The notes beneath the pieces were generated by a model that was given only the letters and a program-made list of their open reading frames with translations, did not search any database and was not told the origin of the DNA. Made by a program: the position numbers and the translations under genes. A stretch of DNA of 64,000 bases from Chitinophaga filiformis (lineage in GTDB: Bacteria; Bacteroidota; Bacteroidia; Chitinophagales; Chitinophagaceae): assembly GCF_023100805.1 (NCBI RefSeq), contig NZ_CP095855.1:2707001-2771000 (forward strand), in the 5' to 3' direction. Every line of letters starts with the position of its first letter. Position 1 is the first letter of the stretch. This document shows positions 55,101 to 62,715 of the stretch, piece after piece.

Positions 55101-55546
55101 GTAAGTTTGGTAACAAGGTATTCTCCGGTACAGATGTATACGCCACCCGTTTTGGCCTGCACAAGAAAACACTGGCAGGAAGGGAAACCGGCCTGGAACT
55201 GAATGGCGTTGACCAGAATGGCAATGAATACCACAACACGATCCCGGTAGCGAACCTGCGCCTCTACTACGACAATACCAAGAACTACACAGATCATTTC
55301 CTGTTTGACGGCAGCTTTGTAAAACTGCGCCAGGTGATCTTCAGTTACCAGATCCCTGTACAGAAAATGAAATTCGTACAGAGTGCTTCCGTGTCTTTCG
55401 TAGCACGTAACCTGGCCATCCTGTACAAGAAGACTGACAACTTCGATCCGGAATCCAGCTACACAAATGGTAATGCACAGGGTTTTGAAGCATTCGGTAT
55501 TCCACGTACAAGAAGCTTCGGTGCGAACCTGATGGTGAAATTCTAA
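52103..55546 (+). CDS. SusC-family TonB-dependent receptor with STN domain
   Basis: An 1147-residue receptor, complete. Signal peptide to about residue 28 (ISASAQ). STN-type domain at about 45-115 (VSLKEALVKLKKFQNIRIAY; AALKLLLSDFPLAYMRVN). Carboxypeptidase-regulatory-like domain at about 130-210 (KGKVTGPDGAPIPGASIVLKG). Plug from SEVVVTALGIKKEKKALVYS with LYVVNGMPID and SVLKGGSAAALYGSRAANGV, then a barrel ending SFGANLMVKF. The STN domain and the preceding FecR/sigma genes imply signal transduction as well as import. It begins the operon that includes SusD and the exported catabolic enzymes, which suggests it brings in their substrate. Confidence 0.97.
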   Translation: MNILNQNLVLGLLSCALLPGIAISASAQTPTMYAMRQSDKIPVKHVSATVSLKEALVKLKKFQNIRIAYKEGLLDGKTVSADIIEKAEHLEAEAALKLLLSDFPLAYMRVNKTQYSIYVPTAATILNVNSLMADKLKGKVTGPDGAPIPGASIVLKGNSAVATMAAADGSFELNLKGATPPFVLIVSSMGFSKQEVNVTDASAPLSVSLAEANESLSEVVVTALGIKKEKKALVYSVTEVKGSEFTQAREVNIANALSGKIAGVNATSLASGPGGSSRVIIRGNTSLGSENQPLYVVNGMPIDNTTPGGAPTTGGGGQNVDRGDGIGGINPDDIETISVLKGGSAAALYGSRAANGVILITTKKGRARKGIGVDYNTTMTLETPSVMPDWQYEYGQGDKGLKPTSQAEAITYGRRSWGTKMDGTQYIAFDGKMHTYSPQKDNIKNFYRTGSTYTNTVAFNGGSENINFRFSLSNTNSKSIVPNSKFDKKIANLNLNAFLGKNLSIEAVAQYNVENATNRSSSGDATGNPNWGVYMIANTVDVRWLNPGYDETGREIQWNETAYASNPYFVINRFKNNDTKNRFIGQASVKYDLMKNLYVKGTVSRDFFNYNYVGIIPTGTVYTTGAAGEYSELRNAVAETNSMVTANYNTKIAGTIGVNALAGVNARRFNSNQTAITGTQFIIPFFYSSTNLTTSTTTPTRNKVATNSVFGSVDLDYKSIIFLNFTGRQDWFSTLSPKSNNIFYPSVGGSIILSDAIKMPKVISFAKLRSSWAQVGGATPDPYILNQTYSMVQGGHLGRPVQQITQSNGVNLVTNSNLKPLTSTTYEIGGEVQFFSNRLGIDLTYYKKQTTDDIVSTAVSTASGYNNALLNVGKLSNKGIELLLTGTPVKSKNFSWNVSYNMAYNTSKVEQLAAGLTTLQMASSVGSWAFIHNTVGQPYGIIKGYTTVKNAKGQTVYNSTTGYEQKSDLVALGKGVPPLTMGLSNTFSYKRLSLDILVDGKFGNKVFSGTDVYATRFGLHKKTLAGRETGLELNGVDQNGNEYHNTIPVANLRLYYDNTKNYTDHFLFDGSFVKLRQVIFSYQIPVQKMKFVQSASVSFVARNLAILYKKTDNFDPESSYTNGNAQGFEAFGIPRTRSFGANLMVKF

Positions 55547-55565
55547 TCTTTTAAAACTACTACGG

Positions 55566-57098
55566 ATGAAAATGCGCTTTAACTGCTTAATATATACCGC
55601 CATTGCAGCAATGCTGGCTTTCCAGTCCTGTGATAAAGGCTTCGAAGAAATGAATGTCAACCCGGATGCATCACCTGTCGTACAGCCTGAATATATGTTC
55701 AGTAAGGCTTTGCTGGATGCTTTCGGAAACAGCTATTTCGCTACTGATGTACTGGCCTGTGGCGGTTCTATGCAACATTTCGCTACTTACAAGGACGTAC
55801 CCGGTATTGGTGATAAATATTATTTCCAGCAGGGTACTTATCCCTACGATTATTTCACCACAGGGTATACCACTGCTGTAAATGAAATAGCGACTACCAT
55901 CAATGCATTGAATGCAAATAATGTTGTCGATGGTAACAAGCTGGCCATTGCCCGCATCTTCAGGGTGTACATCATGCACCGCCTGACGGACCTGTATGGC
56001 GATATTCCTTATTCCGCTTCAGTGAAGGGATATACCGACAATAACTTCACACCTAAATACGACGCACAGGAAGAGATCTATGCCGACATGCTGAAAGAGC
56101 TGGATGAAGCAGCTGCGAAGCTGGATCCTGCAGTAGCCACTTTTGGCGCCGGCGACTTTATCTACTCCGGTGACGTGAACAAGTGGAAGAAATTTGCCTA
56201 TTCCCTGATGCTGCGCCTGGGTATGCGCCTGTCAAGAAAGGCGCCAGATGTAGCGCAGACATGGGTGAAGAAAGCCATTGCCGGTGGTGTGATCACTACT
56301 GACGGCGATATTGCTACTATGAAGTATGTGGACGGATCGCAGGCCATCAACCGTAATCCGGCAGCCGCCAGCATGCTGTCTAACGACTATGCCGTGGCAA
56401 ATGGCAACAACAACACAGAGGGCGGCAAACTGGCGAAGACATTTATTGACGCGTTAAAGGCAAACAATGACCCCCGTTTGAATGTTATTGCTATAGTATG
56501 GAATAATGGTAAAGCAGATACCAGCACCGCACTCCAGAAAGGTATGCAAAATGGACTGCTGAATAAGCCGGCTGATTTTACCAGTTATTCCGAGCCTAAT
56601 CCGGCTACGATTCTTCAATACAATGCGCCTTTCATCCTGATGAGCGCTGCCGAAGTGAACCTCTTGCTGGCAGAAGCGGGCGTGAATGGCTGGTGGGAAG
56701 GAAGTGCCGCCGGGGCATTTGCTGATGCCATCGGGGCTTCTATGCGCAACTGGGCATTGTTTGGCAGCGGAGGCGTGATCGCTCCGGAAAAGATAGCCGC
56801 TTACCAGGCCGCGCATCCGCTGACAGGTGGAGCAGAAGCAATGAGAGCGATGATCGGGCAGGAGAAATGGGTGTCTTTATTCCTTGATGAGCAGGAGATA
56901 CATGCTAACTGGCGCCGTACAGGGTACCCGGTATTGACACCGGTAAATGTGCCCGGAAACACCACCGGAGGTACTATTCCCCGCCGCCTGTTATATCCGC
57001 CTTCTGAAGAAAGCGTGAACAGCGGCAGCCTGGCGGAAGCAATCACCCGTCAGGGACCAAACCTGATGACAACCCGCGTATGGTGGGATAAACAATAA
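55566..57098 (+). CDS. SusD-like outer-membrane lipoprotein (SusD-like_2 type)
   Basis: A 510-residue lipoprotein, 19 bases after SusC. Lipobox AFQSC with Cys22, followed by DKGFEEMNVNPDAS, the signature opening of the second SusD subfamily. Further hallmarks: IFRVYIMHRLTDLYGDIPYS, YDAQEEIYADMLKELDEAAAKL, KWKKFAYSLMLRLGMRLS, PFILMSAAEVNLLLAEAGVNGW and RRLLYPPSEESVN near the C-terminus. It binds the substrate at the cell surface and lids the SusC barrel. Confidence 0.96.
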   Translation: MKMRFNCLIYTAIAAMLAFQSCDKGFEEMNVNPDASPVVQPEYMFSKALLDAFGNSYFATDVLACGGSMQHFATYKDVPGIGDKYYFQQGTYPYDYFTTGYTTAVNEIATTINALNANNVVDGNKLAIARIFRVYIMHRLTDLYGDIPYSASVKGYTDNNFTPKYDAQEEIYADMLKELDEAAAKLDPAVATFGAGDFIYSGDVNKWKKFAYSLMLRLGMRLSRKAPDVAQTWVKKAIAGGVITTDGDIATMKYVDGSQAINRNPAAASMLSNDYAVANGNNNTEGGKLAKTFIDALKANNDPRLNVIAIVWNNGKADTSTALQKGMQNGLLNKPADFTSYSEPNPATILQYNAPFILMSAAEVNLLLAEAGVNGWWEGSAAGAFADAIGASMRNWALFGSGGVIAPEKIAAYQAAHPLTGGAEAMRAMIGQEKWVSLFLDEQEIHANWRRTGYPVLTPVNVPGNTTGGTIPRRLLYPPSEESVNSGSLAEAITRQGPNLMTTRVWWDKQ

Positions 57099-57129
57099 AA
57101 CATACCCGTATCTCAAACTAACTGAAATC

Positions 57130-57591
57130 ATGCAAAACCAGAGAAGATCCGTATTAAAGAAGATAGCAGCCACATTGGCCGGCATCACAGGTGTCAACGC
57201 AATTGCCAAAGCCGCAGCGCCGGCCCTGCCGGGAACTACACAGCAGGGAGAAGTGATCTACGACCAGGAAGTGCCCTTGTTCTCAAGTTTTAAGATCCAT
57301 GGCAACACGGTCTATATAGCCGGCATAGGCGCCCACTTTGAAGGAGATATCAAAGCGCATACGGACCACGTATTAAAGGAAATGGAAAAGGTATTGACCA
57401 AGGCAGGATCATCAATGGAAAAAGTGCTGAAAGTAAGTGTGTTCCTGCACGATCTGAATGATTATAAGGCAATGAACGAGGTGTTCAGGGGACGGTTCGG
57501 CAGCAATCCGCCTGTCCGCACCACAGTAGCAGTATATGGAGGTGTGCCCGGCGATTCTCTCGTAGAGATGGATTGCATCGCTACCCTCTAA
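57130..57591 (+). CDS. Exported RidA/YjgF-family imine/enamine deaminase
   Basis: A 153-residue RidA protein preceded by a twin-arginine signal (NQRRSVLKKIAATLAGITG, cleavage about 28-30). The RidA core is intact: FKIHGNTVYIAGIGAHFEGDI, KEMEKVLTKAGSSMEKVLKVSVFL, and Arg130 in PVRTTVAV with Glu146 in LVEMDCIATL, the residues used for imine hydrolysis. RidA proteins normally act in the cytosol on 2-aminoacrylate-type enamines from PLP enzymes. Here it is exported and followed by a likewise exported PLP enzyme, so it probably hydrolyses that enzyme's enamine/imine product in the periplasm (inference). Whether it is released or anchored is unclear. Confidence 0.9.
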   Translation: MQNQRRSVLKKIAATLAGITGVNAIAKAAAPALPGTTQQGEVIYDQEVPLFSSFKIHGNTVYIAGIGAHFEGDIKAHTDHVLKEMEKVLTKAGSSMEKVLKVSVFLHDLNDYKAMNEVFRGRFGSNPPVRTTVAVYGGVPGDSLVEMDCIATL

Positions 57592-57627
57592 GGAAACGCT
57601 TTTCTTTACTCTTTCTTTTTTACATAT

Positions 57628-57679
57628 GAAACCTGGCATGACGGGCCTTATCATATGAGGCCTGTCAATGCGAGGTTCC
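57628..57679 (+). other. Long imperfect hairpin between the RidA and PLP-enzyme genes
   Basis: The arms 57628-57648 and 57658-57679 pair over about 20 positions with one bulged base, one mismatch and G-U pairs; the loop is nine bases. No T run follows, so it is not a standard terminator. It could stabilise or process the mRNA or tune expression of the following gene. Confidence 0.55.
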
Positions 57680-57710
57680 ATCCGACCCGTAAAAAATAAA
57701 ACATTAACGG

Positions 57711-58958
57711 ATGAAACGCAGAGACTTATTGAAAAATATGTCTGCAATCCCGGTATTCGGGGCTCTTGCAGGCAGTACCAAACTATTGCCCTTACCCGGT
57801 GAAACCGCCGATGCCGCAACAGCAGGAAAGGATTATTTCAAGGAGCTGGGCATCCGCACTTTTATCAATGCTGCCGGCACCTATACATTCATGACAGGCT
57901 CCCTGATGCGCGAAGAAGTGATGAACGCCATCAACTACGCTTCCAAAGAGTATGTGTTGCTGGATGAGCTGCAGGATAAGGTAGGGCAGCGTATTGCTAA
58001 ACTGCTGCGTTGTGAATATGCCACTGTTACATCGGGGGCAGCTGCTGCCATGACATTGGGTGCAGCTGGCGTACTGACCGGCATGGACGAAAAAAAGGTA
58101 GCGCAGCTGCCTTTCCTGGAAGGAACCGGTATGAAAACAGAAGTGATCCTGCAGAAAGAGCATGATATCCCATATGTGCATGCCTTGAAAAATACAGGGC
58201 TGAAGATCGTGTATGTGGAAGGTGGCCGTGAAGGACTGGAAAAGGCCATCAGCGATAAGACCGCGCTCATGTATTTCCTCAATGCCAACAATTTCGATGG
58301 CAAGGTACAGGTGGAAGAGTTCCTGAAAATAGCGCAGGCGCACGGTATTCCTACTATGATAGACTGTGCGGCCGATGTGCCCCCGGTAGAGAACCTGTTC
58401 AGGTATACGGCCATGGGCTATGACCTTGTCTGCTTCTCAGGCGGAAAAGGCATCCGCGGGCCGCAGAGTGCGGGCCTGTTGCTGGGCAGGAAGAAATATA
58501 TTGAAGCGGCAAGACTAAGCACAGCTCCCCGTGGCAATACCATCGGCAGGGGACTGAAGGTAAATAAGGAAGAGATATTAGGGATGCTCGTGGCGCTGGA
58601 AACATACCTGGCCATTGATCATGCGAAAGAGTGGAAAATGTGGGAGGCGCAGATCAAACTGATCAGCGACGCGGTAAAAACGGTATCCGGTGTAACAACC
58701 GAAGTAGTGGTACCACCGGTAGCCAATCATATTCCTACGCTGCACATTTCCTGGGATCCTGCAAAGATCCCCGCTACAGCAGCAGAGATCAGGGAGAAAC
58801 TCCGTAGCGGCAATCCTTCCATAGAGGTAGCCGACGGCGCCAATCAGCATACCTTCAACGTTACGACCTGGATGCTGGTGCCCGGACAGGAGAAGATAGT
58901 CGCAACACAGCTGAAAAAGGTATTGACAGAAAAAGCACTGTCAGAAGCGCATGGTTGA
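57711..58958 (+). CDS. Exported PLP-dependent SelA-like lyase
   Basis: A 415-residue fold-type-I PLP enzyme of the SelA-related group, whose characterised member DgaE is a D-glucosaminate-6-phosphate ammonia-lyase. An N-terminal Tat-like signal (MKRRDLLKNMSAIPVFGALAG) precedes the catalytic domain. Visible motifs: FINAAGTYTFMTGSLM, the cofactor loop TVTSGAAAAMTLGAAG, Asp218 in TMIDCAADVPP and the Schiff-base Lys246 in CFSGGKGIRGPQSAGLLLG. It is most likely a folded, cofactor-loaded Tat substrate acting in the periplasm. It lies 119 bases after the RidA gene across a hairpin and is followed by a terminator. Its reaction is probably an elimination or ammonia-lyase step on an amino acid or amino-sugar acid; the substrate is unknown. 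Confidence 0.88.
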   Translation: MKRRDLLKNMSAIPVFGALAGSTKLLPLPGETADAATAGKDYFKELGIRTFINAAGTYTFMTGSLMREEVMNAINYASKEYVLLDELQDKVGQRIAKLLRCEYATVTSGAAAAMTLGAAGVLTGMDEKKVAQLPFLEGTGMKTEVILQKEHDIPYVHALKNTGLKIVYVEGGREGLEKAISDKTALMYFLNANNFDGKVQVEEFLKIAQAHGIPTMIDCAADVPPVENLFRYTAMGYDLVCFSGGKGIRGPQSAGLLLGRKKYIEAARLSTAPRGNTIGRGLKVNKEEILGMLVALETYLAIDHAKEWKMWEAQIKLISDAVKTVSGVTTEVVVPPVANHIPTLHISWDPAKIPATAAEIREKLRSGNPSIEVADGANQHTFNVTTWMLVPGQEKIVATQLKKVLTEKALSEAHG

Positions 58959-58989
58959 TAGTTGATAAACAGTGGTGTGTTTTCACCTA

Positions 58990-59047
58990 CAGGGAGCTAC
59001 AGGGTTGGTAAAGTGCACGAAAATTACCAGCTCTGCCCTGTTTTTTC
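58990..59047 (+). terminator. Terminator or attenuator after the PLP-enzyme gene
   Basis: ACAGGG (58999-59004) plus TGGTAA (59006-59011) pair with TTACCA (59024-59029) and CCCTGT (59036-59041), followed by TTTTTCTTT. An earlier CAGGGAGCT (58990-58998) can compete for the same right arm, giving two alternative folds. Confidence 0.65.
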
Positions 59048-59216
59048 TTTAAAACGATTTCGGATTTACATAAGGCCGGTAAAAGGGAGCTCCTGCCAGT
59101 ACATGAGATGACACGCGTTGATACTGTTCGCGTGGTACTTTCGTATGCTGCTGCAGGAGGCTGCCTGGCCGGTTCCGTCATTCATGTACAGGTCTCAGTA
59201 TAAAAAAGGTAAGGTC

Positions 59217-60452
59217 ATGAGGAGCATTATTCAATACCTGGTATTGCTGGTATCGGTGAATATAATTGTCACCGGTGTCTACGCCCAGCAATATAGCCTG
59301 CTGATCAGGGGCGGGCACGTTATAGACCCGAAAAATAACATCAATGCAGTCATGGACATCGCATTGACAAACGATACTATTGCAAAAGTAGCCGCACATA
59401 TAGACCCTGCTACCGCGCAGAAAACAATTGATGCCAGCGGTCTTTATGTAACACCGGGGCTGATCGACATTCATACGCATGATTTCATTGGTACCGTTCC
59501 AAACCGTTACCTGAACAACAGTTATGAAGCGGTAGCGCCGGATGGTTTTACCTTCCGCTGTGGCGTGACCACTGTTGTAGATGCCGGCAGCTCGGGCTGG
59601 AAGAATTTTGAAACCTTTCTTGATCAGACCATCCGGCACTCAAAAACGAGGGTGCTGGCTTTCCTGAATATAGTAGGCGGCGGTATGCGTGGCGGGCCTT
59701 ATGAACAGGACCTCACGGATATGGACGCGAAGATGACAGCGCTGACTATCCGCCGTTACAGGCAGTGGATAGTAGGTATAAAGGTGGCGCATTATGAAGG
59801 GGCGGAATGGGCGCCGGTAGACCGTGGAGTGGAAGCCGGGCGGCTTACAGAAACGCCTGTCATGATCGATTTTGGGGGCAGCAATCCGCCTTTATCGCTG
59901 GAGGAGCTGTTCATGCAGCACCTGCGTCCGGGCGACATCTTTACGCATGCCTATGCGAAAGTAAAGGGCCGTATGACCATTGTTGACGACAGTGGCAAGC
60001 TGCGCCCCTTTGTGCAGGAGGCCCGTAAGAAAGGGATTCTCTTCGATGTGGGGCATGGTGGTACCAGCTTTAGCTATTCCCAGGCTATTCCTGCATTAAA
60101 GGCAGGGTTTTATCCGAATACCATCAGTACAGATATTCATACCGGCAGCATGAACGGAGACATGAAGGATATGCTGAACGTCATGTCCAAATTCCTGAAT
60201 ATGGGCATGTCCCTGCCGGAGCTGATAAAGGCCAGCACGTCTGCGGCAGCGGCGGCGATACATCATGAAGAACTGGGCAACCTGTCGGAGAGAAGCGTGG
60301 CAGATATTGCCATCCTGCGCGTGGAAAAAGGGAAGTTCGGTTTTACAGATGCGCATACGCGTGTGGAAGGAGACAGCAGGCTGGTATGTGAAGCCACCCT
60401 GCGCGCCGGTAAGGTGGTTTATGACCTTAACGGCATTTCAGTAAGTAAATAG
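59217..60452 (+). CDS. Exported amidohydrolase/deacylase (COG3964/EF_0837-like)
   Basis: A 411-residue amidohydrolase-superfamily enzyme. The ATG at 59217 gives MRSIIQYLVLLVSVNIIVTG, a signal peptide cleaved near VYAQQ; the upstream frame from 59118 is not coding-like. Metal ligands are all visible: His86 and His88 in GLIDIHTHDF, Lys189 in IVGIKVAHYE, His244 in IFTHAYAK, His280 in FDVGHGGTSF and Asp306 in STDIHTGSM. Relatives of this group occur beside SelA-like PLP enzymes and remove acyl groups from small acids. With the exported PLP enzyme upstream, a periplasmic deacylation step before elimination is the simplest reading (inference). A 258-base gap with a terminator suggests its own promoter. 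Confidence 0.9.
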   Translation: MRSIIQYLVLLVSVNIIVTGVYAQQYSLLIRGGHVIDPKNNINAVMDIALTNDTIAKVAAHIDPATAQKTIDASGLYVTPGLIDIHTHDFIGTVPNRYLNNSYEAVAPDGFTFRCGVTTVVDAGSSGWKNFETFLDQTIRHSKTRVLAFLNIVGGGMRGGPYEQDLTDMDAKMTALTIRRYRQWIVGIKVAHYEGAEWAPVDRGVEAGRLTETPVMIDFGGSNPPLSLEELFMQHLRPGDIFTHAYAKVKGRMTIVDDSGKLRPFVQEARKKGILFDVGHGGTSFSYSQAIPALKAGFYPNTISTDIHTGSMNGDMKDMLNVMSKFLNMGMSLPELIKASTSAAAAAIHHEELGNLSERSVADIAILRVEKGKFGFTDAHTRVEGDSRLVCEATLRAGKVVYDLNGISVSK

Positions 60453-60509
60453 CCCGCAGCATTTGGTATTTTAGTAAAACGGATCTATTCTTCATTCAAA
60501 AACTGATAC

Positions 60510-61424
60510 ATGAAATTCCTTTATTTCCTCCCTTTATTGTTCTTGTCATGCTGGCTGCGTGCGCAGACCATTCCCCGGGAGGAACTGATCTTCCTTACTG
60601 CCGAGTGGAAAGGAGAGCGCTTTGCTGACGGAAGGCCGAAGATCCCTGACGCAGTGATAGAACAGGCGCGTACGGTAAGCCTCGACGATGTATGGACCAT
60701 TCTGGAAGGAGAGGGCTACCATTGCCAGTTTGATGGCGGCTGGAAAATGATCTACGATAACAAACCCATTGTTGGGCGTGCTGTTACCGCCATGTTCCTG
60801 CCTTCCCGGCCGGATGTGGAAGTACATATGAAGGAGAGAGGACAGCAGAAAGGGTTTAAAGGGAACAGTAATTCCTGGCCTATCCAGCAATTATCGAAAG
60901 GTGACGTGTATGTTGCAGATGGCTTTGGTAAAATTGCCGATGGCACATTGATAGGTTCTACATTAGGGAATGCTATTTATGCCCGTTCCGGTAATGGGGT
61001 AGTGTTCAATGCAGCCGCCCGCGACCTGGAAGGCCTGAAAGAGATAGAGGGGTTTAATGCGCTGGTGCGGGATTGGGATCCTTCCTTCCTGAAAAATGTG
61101 ATGTTGGCAGGACTGAATGTGCCGATACGTATTGGCCGTGCGGTAGTACTGCCGGGCGACCTCGTACTGACTTCCAGTGAAGGAGTGGTATTTGTGCCGG
61201 CACACCTGGCAGAAAAAGTGATCGGTATTGCTGCATTTATACAGGTGAAAGACCAGTTCGGATTTGAAATGGTGAAAGCAGGGAAGTACACACCCGGTGA
61301 GATCGACAATAACTGGACCGACGCCATCCGGGAAGCCTTCCTGGAATGGCAGCATAAACAAGCCGGCAAAAAGCCTATGACCCGCCAGGAACTGGATAAA
61401 ATGCTGGAGAAAAGAACCTGGTGA
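60510..61424 (+). CDS. Exported RraA-family protein (aldolase-like)
   Basis: A 304-residue protein of the RraA/4-hydroxy-4-methyl-2-oxoglutarate aldolase fold with a signal peptide (about 1-18, LRAQ). Motifs: GDVYVADGFGKIADGTLIG, the metal-binding Arg171-Asp172 in FNAAARDLEGL, and GRAVVLPGDLVLTSSEGVVFVP. In class II pyruvate aldolases of this fold an acidic residue usually follows the RD pair after two positions; here that place is Gly, so aldolase activity is uncertain. It sits between the amidohydrolase and the transporter with short gaps (57 and 31 bases). A periplasmic retro-aldol or related C-C cleavage is possible. Confidence 0.85.
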   Translation: MKFLYFLPLLFLSCWLRAQTIPREELIFLTAEWKGERFADGRPKIPDAVIEQARTVSLDDVWTILEGEGYHCQFDGGWKMIYDNKPIVGRAVTAMFLPSRPDVEVHMKERGQQKGFKGNSNSWPIQQLSKGDVYVADGFGKIADGTLIGSTLGNAIYARSGNGVVFNAAARDLEGLKEIEGFNALVRDWDPSFLKNVMLAGLNVPIRIGRAVVLPGDLVLTSSEGVVFVPAHLAEKVIGIAAFIQVKDQFGFEMVKAGKYTPGEIDNNWTDAIREAFLEWQHKQAGKKPMTRQELDKMLEKRTW

Positions 61425-61455
61425 TCCTTTTTAATTATTAAATCATTTCCACTTT

Positions 61456-62505
61456 ATGACAGCATTACTTCCCGCCGCCGGGCCTTTTATTATTGCCTTC
61501 TGGGTCATACTGGCCATTGTGTTTTCAAGGTATCCGCAAACGCGGGGCTTTGTTTATACGCTGATGATCTTTGCCGCTGTTACAACAGCCATGTACTATC
61601 CCCAATACTTTCTGACAGTAGGAGGCTTTGATCTTTCGAAGCTCATTACACCGCTTATCCAGATCATTATGTTCGGAATGGGAACAGCCATGAGCCTACG
61701 TGATTTCCATGGTGTGATCAAAATGCCGATGGGTGTTTTAACCGGTGTGGTATGTCATTTCACTATTATGCCCTTTGTTGGCTGGGGCCTTGCTCACCTG
61801 TTCCATTTCCCGCCTGAAATAGCGGCAGGGGTGATACTGATCGGTACTGTACCCTGCGGCATGGCATCCAACGTTATATCTTACCTCGCGAAAGCCAACC
61901 TGGCATTATCAGTTACACTCACCGCTGTATCTACCATGATGGCGCCCTTTGTGACGCCTTTCCTGATGCAGTGGCTGGCAGGCAGTTATGTGGATATCAG
62001 CGTCAGCGCAATGATGTGGGATATCTGTAAGATCGTGATCCTGCCGGTGGCAGCAGGTTTGCTGTTCAATCATTTTTTGAGCGGGAAGCTGAAATGGCTG
62101 GACAATATCATGCCTAAAATATCGATGTCGGCCATTGCTTTTATTATAGTCATCATTACGGCTAAAGGTCGTGAGAGCCTGCTGGACGTCGGGGTATTGC
62201 TGATATTGTCGTCGCTCATTCATAACCTCTCAGGGTACACGCTGGGCTATTGGTTGTGCCGCCTGATCAGGATGAATGAACAGGATTGCCGTACCATCGC
62301 CATTGAAGTAGGCATGCAGAATGGCGGGCTCGCAACCGCTATTGCGAAGAATATGGGCAAGATCGCCACTATCGGCCTGGCGCCTGCGGTATTCGGACCA
62401 TTGATGAACGTAACAGGGTCCTTGCTGGCGTCCTGGTGGCACCGGCATCCGCCAAAGGAAGCGCCAAAAGAAAAAGCCGTTCAGCTGGAAACGGAACGGC
62501 TTTAG
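61456..62505 (+). CDS. Bile acid:sodium symporter (BASS) family transporter
   Basis: A 349-residue inner-membrane transporter with about ten helices. Family marks: PLIQIIMFGMGTAMSLRDF, IGTVPCGMASNVISYLAKANLALSVTLTA (the crossover helices of the sodium site), IIVIITAKGRESLLD and IAIEVGMQNGGLATAIAKN. Family members import bile acids, pyruvate, pantoate or other small organic anions with sodium. Placed right after the exported enzymes, it probably moves their organic-acid product into the cytoplasm. The final 20 residues (PPKEAPKEKAVQLETERL) overlap a terminator-like hairpin. Confidence 0.92.
   Translation: MTALLPAAGPFIIAFWVILAIVFSRYPQTRGFVYTLMIFAAVTTAMYYPQYFLTVGGFDLSKLITPLIQIIMFGMGTAMSLRDFHGVIKMPMGVLTGVVCHFTIMPFVGWGLAHLFHFPPEIAAGVILIGTVPCGMASNVISYLAKANLALSVTLTAVSTMMAPFVTPFLMQWLAGSYVDISVSAMMWDICKIVILPVAAGLLFNHFLSGKLKWLDNIMPKISMSAIAFIIVIITAKGRESLLDVGVLLILSSLIHNLSGYTLGYWLCRLIRMNEQDCRTIAIEVGMQNGGLATAIAKNMGKIATIGLAPAVFGPLMNVTGSLLASWWHRHPPKEAPKEKAVQLETERL
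62473..62503 (+). terminator. Terminator-like hairpin overlapping the transporter gene's 3' end
   Basis: AAAGCCGTTC (62473-62482) and GAACGGCTTT (62494-62503) form a perfect 10-base-pair stem with an 11-base loop. The downstream U run is short (TTTAGTTTATC), so efficiency is doubtful. The stop codon lies in the right arm. Confidence 0.6.
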
Positions 62506-62715
62506 TTTATCATTTATAATGTAACAACAGTGACGTTGTACATCAACGAGGTGGAATATATAAATAAAGACAAACGGGGAATTACTGTTAAGTGGTTATC
62601 AAGATAATGACAAAATGCGAAAAAACTATTCTTTTAAGGTAATTTTTTACAGTTTTTTTCAGCAGGCATTTACTTTGATCCATAAAAGTGTATTTTGTTA
62701 TATAAAACCACGTAT
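62506..62715. promoter_or_regulatory. Intergenic promoter region upstream of the TIM-barrel gene
   Basis: A 210-base AT-rich region with long A/T tracts around 62628-62660, ending in TATTTTGTTATATAAAA just upstream of the ATG at 62716. A TTTG at 62674 and TATTTTG at 62691 resemble promoter elements but the spacing (13) is short. The next gene probably has its own promoter here. Confidence 0.45.
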
